Part shown: positions 47,320 to 57,175 of the stretch, in pieces
Layout of the letters: each line of letters begins with the position of its first letter
How positions within the stretch are numbered: position 1 is the stretch's first letter
Source of the DNA: Tilletiaria anomala UBC 951
Taxonomy: Eukaryota; Basidiomycota; Exobasidiomycetes; Georgefischeriales; Tilletiariaceae
NCBI RefSeq assembly: GCF_000711695.1
Contig: NW_013546953.1
Location: 1 to 64,000 of the forward strand
Length of the DNA: 64,000 bases
Direction of reading: 5' to 3'
Position numbers and translations under genes: made by a program
Notes under the pieces: model-generated
What the model saw: the letters and a program-made list of their open reading frames with translations, nothing else
Database searches by the model: none
What the model was told of the DNA's origin: nothing

Positions 47320-47589
47320 ATGTCGACCAAAGCCCTTTCAAATCGGGAGCAGGAGACTTTGCTTAAGCAGACCAAGGCGGACGCCCTCAAGAAATGCGAT
47401 GAATTTGTGAAGGGTAAGACATTGCACATCGTGTTCGGCCATCGTGCTTATATATCGCTGAAATGATGTTCCTTCGCCTTTCATTCCGAAATTCCAGCAT
47501 TTGCAGATTGCTCGAGGGGAAGAACGATCAGCGTCGCCTGGGCATGTAGAGGCGATCACAAGGCAATGCAAGGGTGTTTGAGGCAGTAG
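47320..47589 (+). CDS. CMC1: twin-CX9C mitochondrial protein, CMC1-like
   Basis: Two exons, 47320..47413 and 47498..47589, give only 61 residues; the intron is 84 bp (GTAAGA...TTCCAG, phase 1). The start is MSTKALSNREQET. Two CX9C motifs are visible: Cys28...Cys38 in CDEFVKAFADC, split by the intron, and Cys49...Cys59 in CRGDHKAMQGC. These form the disulfide-bonded helical hairpin that Mia40 oxidises in the intermembrane space. GRTISVAWACR matches fungal COX assembly protein Cmc1-type sequences. Family role: cytochrome c oxidase assembly (Cox1 maturation/copper handling). It is shorter than yeast Cmc1 (about 110 residues), so the exact paralogue (Cmc1 or Cmc2 class) is uncertain. Confidence 0.82.
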
Positions 47590-48714
47590 TAAGTGGCATT
47601 GTACGGTTCAGGCTGGATTTCCCCCTTCGAAATCGAGTACAAATATCGCCCACGACTTTAGGAGCTGATCATTGTGTTGTGTGCGCTATAGTACATCCGA
47701 AGAGGCGATGGACAAGGTGCGGCGAGACTATCTCCAACACACACGGGGCCAGGGTGCGTCGCCATAAGTCTGCATCCCTTTCTGCATCATTCGGCTCCGG
47801 TACACGCGTCGCTGCCCAGGATATACTCAACAGCGTCATGTGTCTAGGGAAACCCACAGCCTTCTCACTAGCACTGTATCCTACCTCCCCTTAGATCGTG
47901 TGTATGCTCCATATATTGCCGGGACACCGTGGTAGTCATGAACATGAATGAATACGCGGAGGGGATAGTGCCGCTCCCTCATCGTTTGGCCTCGCTCATC
48001 ACACTCGTGAAGCTCGGGGATTTGAGCAAAGTTCTCCCCTGATATTCAAGCTGAATCCTTGGAGCTTTGGGCTAAAACGCTTTGTCAAGAATTCAATTAT
48101 TTGGTTGGAGATGGTCATGAGCGCGTGTCCGGCTTCCGTGTTCCAAAATGTCGGAGTATTCTCTCCTTCATTCCCCTACCTGCGTTACTGCGCCACTTGC
48201 CACAAGCCGGAACCGTTTTAGACTGTCCTGTTTCCACGCCAGCTGTTTCTGCCCTATCGCTCAATCGACTTTGATGTGGTTTGGGAATCGCATGTTGGAG
48301 GGAAGGTGCATTCACTACCCGCAGGGGCAGATGGCCGTCGCAGCAACACGTCAGAGGCACAGAGGGAAATGGTGACCCGACGGTGAGGCCATCTGATGAC
48401 AACCCTCCGACTTGATCAAGAATGACCACGAGGAGCACAGAAGTGTGCTGAGTATGGGCTCGTCTTATTTATTTGGCGCCCTCCTTGTCCTTCTGCGCGC
48501 AGGCGCATTGGATATTCCATTCATTTCTCCCTTTCTGCACACTGCAGCCAGGAAACATTCGGTCAACATCAGCGGTGATCCATTGGACAGATATTTGGCC
48601 ATCACCGAACCTATGACGAGTCTATCATGATCGCCTCTCAGAACAGTTCGAAGAGGTGGATCTGATGTGTGAACTGCGTTCTAGTGCCCACAGGATTCGC
48701 TGTTGCTCAGGACA

Positions 48715-49136
48715 ATGGTGACGCCTTACAAACCGCAGGCAGCGCCCCTGCCGAAGTTGGACTTTGAAGAAATCCTCTTACCCCAATCGTCAGTCCAAAC
48801 GCGCTGCTCCGTGTATGCGATGGCTGCCGTCGCAAGCAAGTAAGGTGCGACAAGGCAAAACGAATGTGCAACACGTGCGCATCGTCAGGGAATTGATGTA
48901 CCTACAGCGACGTCCTTTGGCGACCTGGTCGCCGGCCAGTCCTTCAAGAGCATCTTCAGCGAGGAAATGGCAAGGAACGTTGGAAGGAATTTCGAGACAG
49001 CGTCCGGAGCCACATCCGATCCAACCACGCGCGGACGTCACGCTCAGAAGTGACATTCGCTACGCTGTTAAGCTTCAATATTCTGCTACAAGTATCTTGT
49101 TCGCAGCCAGCACCCCTTGTGCGAACCAGCACGGTC
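48715..49136 (+). pseudogene. broken Zn2Cys6 transcription-factor start
   Basis: From an ATG at 48715 the sequence reads MVTPYKPQAAPLPKLDFEE and stays open past 48800, where the reading shifts frame to a fungal binuclear zinc cluster: VCDGCRRKQVRCDKAKRMC then NTCASSGN. A TGA at 48894 interrupts it just before the sixth Cys (CTYSDV). All six Cys are present with spacing C-X2-C-X6-C-X6-C-X2-C-X6-C if the stop is counted as a residue. A further open stretch continues to 49136. A frameshift and a stop inside the DNA-binding domain, with no intron signals that would remove them, indicate a decayed gene. Confidence 0.72.
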
Positions 49137-49511
49137 TAGACTTTCTCAATCTGCCGATATCAAAGGTTTAAGAACCTATCGCCTATGGCGTGAAAGATCT
49201 AAAGCTCTGCAGCAGCCCAGCTCAGACCGGAGCCATCACATCGCCGCCTTTCATCGTGGCCACTTTTGCAATACTATGAAAGATGGTGACTATCCAATTC
49301 ACTATCATTGTAGAACCTCCGCCTGCGAAGCTGCATGGTCCACCGCGCGCGGTTTTCCGTGGTGCCCGTATCCCTATAGCATGGTAGCCTAATGTGCGGG
49401 ATTTAACCAAGGAGCATGTCCTTCTGATTTCTCGTTACGGGTGAGCCTCGCTGTCCATGACGCAATGATACGAGGCTCGAGCGTTGTGTCTCCGCTCTTC
49501 TGCCTTTCGTC

Positions 49512-49982
49512 TCACCAGAGTGGAGGCGCATTTGAATGCATTTCTACCATCCAACCGATTGGAGTAGCTGCAGCCCCATCTGAGGTCGCAGGACTGGTGC
49601 GTGTCCGCCTCCTTCCGAAGTTCAGCAGTTCGACTGCAGAGGAAATGTGGCCTCGCAGCCATTCGAAGAGTGCGACTTCAAGAGAGATTGCGAGCAAGAC
49701 ACCCACGTCGTGCGCAGCCCGATTTCTGCGTTCGGCTCCGAGCGATTCGTCTTCAAGCCTTTTAAGAACACACTCGGACATTTTGACCCGATCGGATGTC
49801 TGGAAGACGTTAATATCGCCCACTATCGATGGGGAGAAGACAACCAAAAGCGACGGCATATATATGTCATCATGTCTGCTCTCATTAATGCGAGTCTCTT
49901 TTGCGGCGGGCGGATAGGAATCCGTCAACGGCCAAATCGACACGGCAGACCACATCGCCTGTGAAATGAAGAGCATGGGCAT
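49512..49982 (-). pseudogene. possible transcription-factor middle-region fragment
   Basis: A 156-codon minus-strand frame contains VGVLLAISLEVALFEWLRGH followed by a helix and Arg-rich end. This loosely resembles the helical middle homology region of fungal Zn2Cys6 factors, where a helix with EWLxGH/NxxxAxxxL occurs. No zinc cluster is found upstream on the same strand, and it is opposite in strand to the broken zinc cluster at 48.8 kb. The resemblance is weak. Confidence 0.25.
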
Positions 49983-51533
49983 CGCCTTGGCGTTGATCAG
50001 CCCTGGAGACTTGCTTAAAGCTCATCAGCTCTCATCGCAATGGCGGTCGTCATTGATCCGCTTGAATGCTTTCGATTGTGGAATACATTGAAAGCCAGTT
50101 TCGCTGGATAACCTCATCTATCGAGTCACGAAATACTCAAGCTTCCACGCAACCGTCCTGGCACCAATGACGGAGCTTTCTCAACGGTGGATGATTTATG
50201 TCGGGTCGCTTTGGTAAGCGGTGCAGCGACCTGCTGACCGGGCTTCCTGCTGGCTTTTGCTTTTCTTCGACCGCGTCCTCACTACGATCATCCTGTATTT
50301 CAGACTGTGGCAAGACATTACCCTGCCATATCTTTTGGGAATGCGGGTCAAAGCGCTTTTTAGGATCTCTTCGTTCTCCTCGTTTGCCAATGTGTCAGCT
50401 AATGGTCCCACGCGCGGACAGTACGGTCATAAAAGATACCAGGAGCCACCTTTGAGGAAGGTGGCGACTTCAGTGAATATGAAGAATATTGGAGGCTCCA
50501 TGTCTAAGAAACCGTCCTTGATGGGCGAAAAGCCCATCGACAGCGCGCTCTTGAAACTGTTGCGTGATGCAGCAACAGTTAGAGTCGCTGGCTTCCCTGC
50601 AGCAGCAAGCAAACTCAATGGCTGCCCAGGTATTGCCGTAGAGTGAGGAAAAGTTGATCCGAATCCAAAGGCGAGACACTTGCTCTCCTCATCGCTTATT
50701 CATGTTCAGGCTCCACGGTCACTGACGTAGATCGCATCTCAGATGGCTGGAAGAGTCGCAGGATAAACCCATTGACTTGAAGGCTCTCTGCGACACGGGT
50801 GTCGCTGGGTTTGGGACTAGGGCGCAGCCTTAATCGCTTTTGGTTGATACATGGGTGATACATGGTTAATACAACGGAGGCTGATCATGGCTTGCGAGCA
50901 GCTACGCTAGCAACATTATGAAGGTTGATCAAGCCTGTAGAAACCTTGGGCAGCCGACGGTTCAAGCCAGCATGAATCTATTTTTGGCGCTATACCGCGT
51001 TGATACCCATGTTTCCCTGGGCACAGGCCCTCTGGATCTTCTTGATAGACATGGTCGTTGCGCATGTGTTTGACCCCAATTCGAGACAAGCCAGTTCCTG
51101 AGGTCTAGCAGCTACTTCAATGAGACTTTCTGTGTGGCTTCAATGGTCCAGCTTGGGGCGGATCGAAATCCTAAAATGAGATGAGCCATGACCACAAACT
51201 GCTGGACGCGGGCTGCGTAAAAACGCCGACGCAAAAGGCACACCATGGTCTATGGACGCCTTTGGGACGCTGGTTCGCCGTCCAGCTTGAGCAATTGACC
51301 ATAATCAGACGCACTGTGCATGGAGGCTTGGCTTTATTCCTCTTTCCGAGAAGCTAAGGGATTGACAGGCGGGCGAGGCACTAGTGAGGGTGTGTCAGTT
51401 TGGTCTGTGTTCGAGAGAGAAGACGATTGCGCAGTAGTCCTCTATCCTCCCTTGCTTGGGTCCACTATATGTGCTGTCGGAACTTCGCGAATTTCACATC
51501 TTTGCGACGCCCAGCCTGGCCCTTTCGCCAACC

Positions 51534-53133
51534 ATGGTTTCGCAAGTGCTGAACGGAAGCACAGATGCAGAGGCAGGATCAACCTCTCGGCATAACCACA
51601 TCGGCTCGTCGACCGGTTTGCGCGGCTCCTCGATCGCCACACGCAGCACGCCAGACTTTCTCGTCTTGGTGCTGGATTGCAACCTGTTCGGCTGGGCATC
51701 TGCAGCAAATGCGAGCAAACACAGTACTGCCACACAGCAGAATGGCAACGGCGAGCGTCATTCGAACCTGGATATCGGCAAAGGGGAAGGAGCAGCGGCG
51801 GAGCTGGAGAAGGTGCTGAAGGATGTGCTCATCTTTCTGAATGCGCACATGGCGCTGCAATACGACAATGGTGTTGCTGTATATGCTGCATCAGGAGCAA
51901 AAGCGTCAGTTCCGGCGGTTGTGATAATATCGATCGTTTTCTTTGCCGAAAGCTAATACATTTCATGCGGTGTACCTCCAGGAGACTTCTCTTCTCAAGC
52001 GCACCCCATTCGTCTTCGGCAGCTTCGACGGCGCTCGAAGATGAGGAAGGACCGGATGCGAATACATTCCAGGAGTTCAAGGCGCTTGACTCGCGAGTCT
52101 ACTCCGGCATCAAAACACTCATGCAAGAAACCGCCGAGGAGATGGAGGATGGCTTGCTGAGAGACAGAGGAACACGCATGGACGACGGCGATCGAAGGGA
52201 TCGACGGCGGTCAGCTATGAGCTCAACCGGTATCGTGGCAGCTTTATCACAAGCTCTCTGCCGTGCGTTGTGAATGCACTGCACTCCTCCCGTTTCTGCT
52301 CACCCAGGCTGATCACCCATAACTTGGTCGCTTCACGCGAGTAGACGTCCACCGTCTCTCTCTTTTCTCGTACGCCGTCTCGGCGCCAGGCGCGTCTGCG
52401 ACGACGCTTTCCATGAATTCCAATCCAGGTGGCAATGCTCGCTCAAGCGAGAGCACACTGAGCGCCTTTCGTAGCCGGATCCTGGTACTCTCAGTGACAC
52501 CAGACGCGAGCACGCAGTATGTCTCGATGATGAACTGCATATTCGGAGCGCAAAAGGCGATGGTGTCGATCAATGTGTGCAAGCTACACGGAGGGGACTC
52601 TGTTTTCTTGCAGCAAGCGGCTTTCCTCACGCATGGGAGCTATCTCCGCGTAGAAAGCAGAAAGGGTATCCTGCAAGTGTTGATGGTGCGCACCGAATCC
52701 TGCAAACAGCTGCCATCGCGCCATATCTTCTTTCTGCTGACACATCCCTAAATTGCCACGCAATCGCCGCTTCTGCATTGACAGTCGACCTTCCTCGCAA
52801 GTACATCGGTCTCGAAGATGATGAACCTGCCCAATGAGGACGAGGTAGATTTCCGTGCAGCCTGCTTTTGCCATCGCAAGATCGTCGATGTGGGCTACGT
52901 CTGCAGCGTGTGTCTGAGCAGTGCGTATGCGCTGCTCTGGAGTTTTTTTAGGGACTGAAGCATCGAGCTCGCACTTGCTGACAAGACGCTGCTCCCGGCT
53001 CTGTACAGTTTTCTGCGAGCCGCTGCCGGCATGCACGACATGCAAATCGCGCTTTCCTCGTCGGACGCTGGAGCGCTTCCGGTCCGAACACAAGCTGCTA
53101 GAGATTATTGGCGTTACACCCGATCGCTCTTGA
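51534..53133 (+). CDS. TFB4: TFIIH core subunit p34/Tfb4
   Basis: Five exons, 51534..51904, 51982..52262, 52390..52685, 52785..52920 and 53009..53133, give 402 residues. The N-terminal von Willebrand A-like fold shows DFLVLVLDCNLFGW, LKDVLIFLNAHMAL and, later, RILVLSVTPDASTQYVSMMN with IFGAQKAMVSINV. The C-terminal C4 zinc region reads CFCH, VGYVCSVCLSIFC and PACTTCKSRF; the CLS-IFC junction spans the last intron. TFIIH p34 pairs with p44 (Ssl1) in the core complex for promoter opening and nucleotide-excision repair. The exon 3 acceptor could instead be the AG at 52340, adding about 16 residues; I chose 52389 because a pyrimidine tract precedes it. Confidence 0.93.
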
Positions 53134-53339
53134 AGTGATGCTCCGCGGGTATTTGTTCGTATTCATCCGTTCGTACATACTCGCTCGCGCGCACATGTAG
53201 CATAGTTCTCTGTTCAAAAGCTGCCACCCGCCTACACAACACTGGTTGGATTGCAATCGATTTTTTGCTGAACACTCAACAAAGTCACAGTTACAGCTAC
53301 AGCCATTGTGGCGTCTGTTTCTTCGAGAAAGGGACCGTC

Positions 53340-54225
53340 TCATGCAAGCGCCTTGATAATGGCCTGGCCAACTCCCGCAGCACTGGCAGGGTTCTGGCCA
53401 GTGATGAGCACACGGCCCTCGGAGTCCTTGTCGACGAGCACCTTCTCCTGCCATGGCGATGACTTTTCAAACTTGGCGCCGCGCTCTATCATCCTGGTCT
53501 CGACAAGGTACGGGATCGCGTCAGTCATACCGGCCTGCTCCTCCTCCTCGTTGGTAAAGGCGACGGCTTGGCGGTCCTTCAGGATGTACGATCCGTCGCT
53601 CAGCTTGGTGTTGCAAAAGGCGACGGGAGCGTGGCAGACTGCCGAGACGGGGCGCTTGCTCTCGAAGAAGTTCTTAATGAGCTCGTTCGAGTGCGCGTCC
53701 TCTGGGAGATCAAAACATGGGCCGTGGCCGCCTGCATAGAGTAGAAGCAGGACCGGCAGCAGCAGTAGCAGTAGCAGTAGCAGCGAGAAAGAGGGGGTAT
53801 CAGATCTCCGTGGGCTCGCTTGCTCACTGCATGTGAGACGTACCAGGGTAGAAGATCGCATCGTATCCGGTGCCCTTTGTATCGACCTCGCTCAACTTCT
53901 TGGTGTTGTTGACAAACTCTTGAGCTTCCGAGTCATTGAGGAACTGCTTGCACTCTGCGTCCTCCTTGAACATTTCCACGCTGGTCTGGTCGAGCGGGGC
54001 CTTGCCGCCCTTAGGCGAGGCAGCAGTTAGCGTGTAGCCGGCCTTCTTAAAGGCATAGTATGGGTGGGCGACTGCATTTTATTAGCAGGGAGAGGGGATG
54101 TCAGCACCTGTGCTACGCTGCGCGGGGTCCTCGCAGAATGCACGCTCGGGTAGGTACCAGCCGGTCGGCTTGCCGGTCAGCAGCTGATCGTGTGAGGTAA
54201 GGACGACGAGGATGCTTTTGGTCAT
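53340..54225 (-). CDS. DJ-1/PfpI family, Hsp31-type glyoxalase/chaperone
   Basis: Three exons, 54225..54144, 54071..53844 and 53731..53340, give 233 residues; introns are 72 bp (with a CTAAT branch-like site) and 112 bp. The catalytic Cys136-His137 pair sits in the nucleophile elbow AVCHAP, and the conserved Glu27 lies in GKPTGWYLPE. YPGGHG precedes a DLPEDAHSNELIKNF helix. Hsp31-like members convert methylglyoxal to lactate without glutathione and protect cells under oxidative stress; this role is from the family. Upstream, a TATATA stands 107 bases from the ATG. The second intron contains a CAG/TAG-rich microsatellite. Divergent from the F-box-like gene. Confidence 0.9.
53756..53783. repeat. 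CAG/TAG trinucleotide tract in an intron
   Basis: An imperfect run of CAG and TAG triplets lies inside the second intron of the DJ-1-like gene. Confidence 0.6.
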
Positions 54226-54686
54226 TTTGGTTGCAAGAAAAAATGGGGAAGTTTGTAGATCAGAGCGAGCGCTCAAGAGATGCCGGCTGGGTTGCATGTC
54301 GGGAGCAACGTCTCTCGACCTCCAATGTACCTTATATATACGTGTGGGAGCACCACAGTTTGTCAGCGAATGGAAGGCGATGGAGGAGAGGCTGGCTCGA
54401 GCGCATCTTCAAGCCAGCAGCACTGCAGCGCAAGGACATAGTGACACGCCCATCACCACAGCGTGCCGCATGGAGATGCAGAAGAGTCTGCTTTCATCAA
54501 GCCCCCGGGGCTACCATTCTAGCAACAGGATGGGTTATAACAAAGACAAGAGCCGCTCGCTAAAGGATCCATACGTCGTACGAGGACAGGCCACCGTGTT
54601 CATCGTACACACAAGAGTGGCCCGATGCGTTACCGCGAGCGAAATCTCCTTTGATGCAGCTTCGAACCCTTGCCACAGCCTAGTCG
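54226..54686. other. divergent promoter region, DJ-1-like / F-box-like
   Basis: A 461-bp gap between head-to-head starts. It includes the TATA element of the DJ-1-like gene and an inverted CCCCGGGG near 54507. No coding sequence is supported. Confidence 0.4.
54332..54340 (-). promoter_or_regulatory. TATA box of the DJ-1-like gene
   Basis: A TTATATATA run lies 107-115 bases upstream of the minus-strand ATG at 54225. Confidence 0.4.
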
Positions 54687-56297
54687 ATGGACCGCCGGCC
54701 GGCGCTAGTAGGTCTGACTCGTCCACCAGTGGTCACTGCACTAACAGCATGCACGAGGAAGCTGCCTCCGGAGCTGATCTATCTCGTAGGGCAACAACTT
54801 TTTGACCTCTCCACACATGCTTCTGCCCGTCCTGGCTGCAACTGCTGCTGCTGGTGCAGCGCCGATGACTCGCCCTTTCTCCCCGACGAGGCAAGCCAGG
54901 CAACGCTGACATCGACCTGGTACGCGTCGACAACACCGCGCGATGCTAAGCGCGCGCTTCTCAATCTCTCGTCGGTCGACTGGCAGCTTCGTGCGCTGCT
55001 AGCTCCTCTCGTTTGGCACCAAGTTGTCCTGAAGCAGCCATCTGATACAATCTTTTTGCGCAACCTGGCTCAGCGCTATGCGGTGGCCCCCCACGCGCCG
55101 AACGCACAGGCGGCTGCACCGCAACTGCCAAGGCCACTGACGCACGTCTCTTCGCTGTGCATCGCATTCTCGTCTGATCGATACCCCGGCGGCGTCGAGC
55201 AGTCGACGCTGCTAGATCTCCTCTCACGCCACCAGCTCGGATCAAAGGGGCCACTGCGTTCTCTGCGTTGGTCCGCCGAAACGCTGCCGATCCCAAGCTT
55301 GTGGCTTCACCTTGCACCGACGCTGCAGTGCTTTGACGTGGACTGCAAGACATTCTGGGGCGGCCACCCGAATCTTAGCAGGCTCACCAACCTAAGGGCA
55401 CTCCGGCTGACCGGGTACGACGCGCATCTTCTGCCCCCACATTTGCCGGCACTGCTGCTTGCGCTGACGTATGTGGTCGATGAGCAAGACCAGCAAGGGT
55501 TAGATGGGGACCACAATGAATCTATGCGAAACAATCACGCTCGCGTAAGCGAGATCTTGACGCTTAAGCGTACCTTTCCAATGATGGCAGAGGAAGAAGC
55601 GGAGTATGCACTCTCTGTGCGGCGCGCCATCAGGGAGACCGGGGCGATGATGCTGAGCGGTGATGAAGACTACAGCGGCCCGCACATCGCCCCTCCGCCT
55701 GGTGGGCAGGACCTGGAGATACAGCAGACCTTCGATGCCGTTGATGCCGCTGCCGCTGCATTGCAACCACGAATCTCGGGTGGACATGAGCACGGCACAG
55801 GTGCAGAGGGGAGTGAAGCCGAACAAGACGAGGCCGATGGTATCGCCGTGTCCGCTTCGCGCCGCGCCTCACGCCTGCTGCACCTCTCCCTCTCCACCTC
55901 CAAGACGTCGCTGCTACACTCGACGACGCTGATCGAGGCGGGGGCATTCCGCTCGCTCGCCACGCTTGACATCTACCCCGTGACCCCGGAGCCGCCGCTG
56001 GACGCTGCGCTGCGCTCGGCGGGCGGGACGCTGCGCATCCTCAAGCTCGCGCTGGACATCAGCAGTGCATTCAGGCACTACGACCGGCTATGGGCGCGTC
56101 TCACGGGCGGCATGCGTGCGCTCGAGCAACTGCACCTCGACCCGCACCCGCAGCAGAACACCGCGCCGAGCTTTGGCGCGTTCGTGCAGAGCTGCGCCAA
56201 GCTCCAGAGCGTCGATGGAAGAGTAAGGTCCGACGCGGTGCTGCCGGATCTAGGCGCCTTCCAACCAGATTACAGGACCGGCACCATTTTCTGTTGA
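54687..56297 (+). CDS. F-box-like orphan protein
   Basis: Single exon, 536 residues, not assignable to a named family. Residues 24-35 (RKLPPELIYLVG) and the following ALLNLSSVDWQLRALLAPLVWHQVV look like an F-box: LPPEL, a helix, then a Leu/Val-rich helix ending in a Trp. The rest has Leu-rich stretches such as LRALRLTGYDAHLLPPHLP and LEQLHLDPH at irregular spacing, suggesting degenerate leucine-rich repeats. A less conserved, acidic, Ala-rich loop lies near residues 330-400. F-box/LRR proteins present substrates to SCF ubiquitin ligases; this is only an inference here. The Cys-rich CNCCCWC patch near residue 51 interrupts the F-box region and is odd. Confidence 0.7.
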   Translation: MDRRPALVGLTRPPVVTALTACTRKLPPELIYLVGQQLFDLSTHASARPGCNCCCWCSADDSPFLPDEASQATLTSTWYASTTPRDAKRALLNLSSVDWQLRALLAPLVWHQVVLKQPSDTIFLRNLAQRYAVAPHAPNAQAAAPQLPRPLTHVSSLCIAFSSDRYPGGVEQSTLLDLLSRHQLGSKGPLRSLRWSAETLPIPSLWLHLAPTLQCFDVDCKTFWGGHPNLSRLTNLRALRLTGYDAHLLPPHLPALLLALTYVVDEQDQQGLDGDHNESMRNNHARVSEILTLKRTFPMMAEEEAEYALSVRRAIRETGAMMLSGDEDYSGPHIAPPPGGQDLEIQQTFDAVDAAAAALQPRISGGHEHGTGAEGSEAEQDEADGIAVSASRRASRLLHLSLSTSKTSLLHSTTLIEAGAFRSLATLDIYPVTPEPPLDAALRSAGGTLRILKLALDISSAFRHYDRLWARLTGGMRALEQLHLDPHPQQNTAPSFGAFVQSCAKLQSVDGRVRSDAVLPDLGAFQPDYRTGTIFC

Positions 56298-57175
56298 TAT
56301 TCATCTTGTCACGCTGACCACTGTTTTGGTTCATCAATGAATGAGCATCGTCATGCAAAGTCTATCGTGTGTGTGAAGTTCTGTCTCTCCTCGTGCATGC
56401 GGGCCCAACGCCAGCGCTCGCCTTCCCTTTATTGAGATGACGGACCTCAGGAGACCTTCCCTCTCCTCTCTCCCCTGCCCTAGTAACTCAGCCGCACGGC
56501 AAAGCTGACCTGTCCGTGCACAACGCTGACTATCGTTGGCCCTAACAAAGTAGCAGGGGCACAAGGGAGGATGTAAGCTGTTGAATAAATTTGAATGTAG
56601 GCAAGCCAACCAAAACAACACGCTGCCGCGGTCGGGCGCTCCAGCGCGCGGGAGGGAGCACACAGTGTGGTAGCGACACTGGCCCAGTGCTTGGAGGGGG
56701 TCCGCCTCCCAATGCTGATCGACACCTGTGGATCATCTTCCTGCTGTCGGGTCATTCAAAGGTAGCTACATCATCCATGTATTTTCATCATCGCACGTCG
56801 CGAACGTCTCGATAGCAGGCTGAAGTACACGGACGTCGAGCAAGGTCAGAGCCCGCTTGCGACCCGCCCGCCTTTCCGCCATCGTCAAGCTACTGTTGTC
56901 CGCCGCGTTCGAACTTTGAGCATCCCAGCGGTCAAGGCGAGAAGACTTGCTTTCTCTGCGCCACCCCCGTTTGACTCACGTCCACCTCGTTGCACTACGC
57001 TACGTTATATACGCTAGCATCCTTGGTCGTGCCAGACGGCCTCGCTGCAGCTTCGTCTCGATCCTTGCTTCTCTCGCTGTGTCAAACGCTGCAAGCAGCA
57101 GCGACGGCAACTCACTCTCCCGGACAAGATCATCACACGCCAACTCCCCCCTTCCTCTGGTAGCGGACACTCACA
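56298..57175. other. intergenic, promoter of TPD3
   Basis: No coding sequence. GTTATATAC at 57004-57012 is a possible TATA element 165 bases before the TPD3 start. The region before it is the 3' flank of the F-box-like gene. Confidence 0.4.

Larger units (their letters stand above)
47590..51533. other. gene-poor region with gene remnants
   Basis: No intact gene is recognisable in 3.9 kb. It contains the broken zinc-finger gene at 48.7 kb and a weak minus-strand stretch at 49.5-50.0 kb, both listed. The rest has scattered stops. Confidence 0.5.

Noticed and set aside
49441-49917. 158-codon plus-strand frame opposite the transcription-factor-like fragment
   Set aside because: Ser-rich, with no recognisable motif; the minus-strand reading is the more protein-like one.
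50840-50875. Short near-repeats of TGATACATGG
   Set aside because: Only two imperfect copies with no relation to any gene; probably chance.
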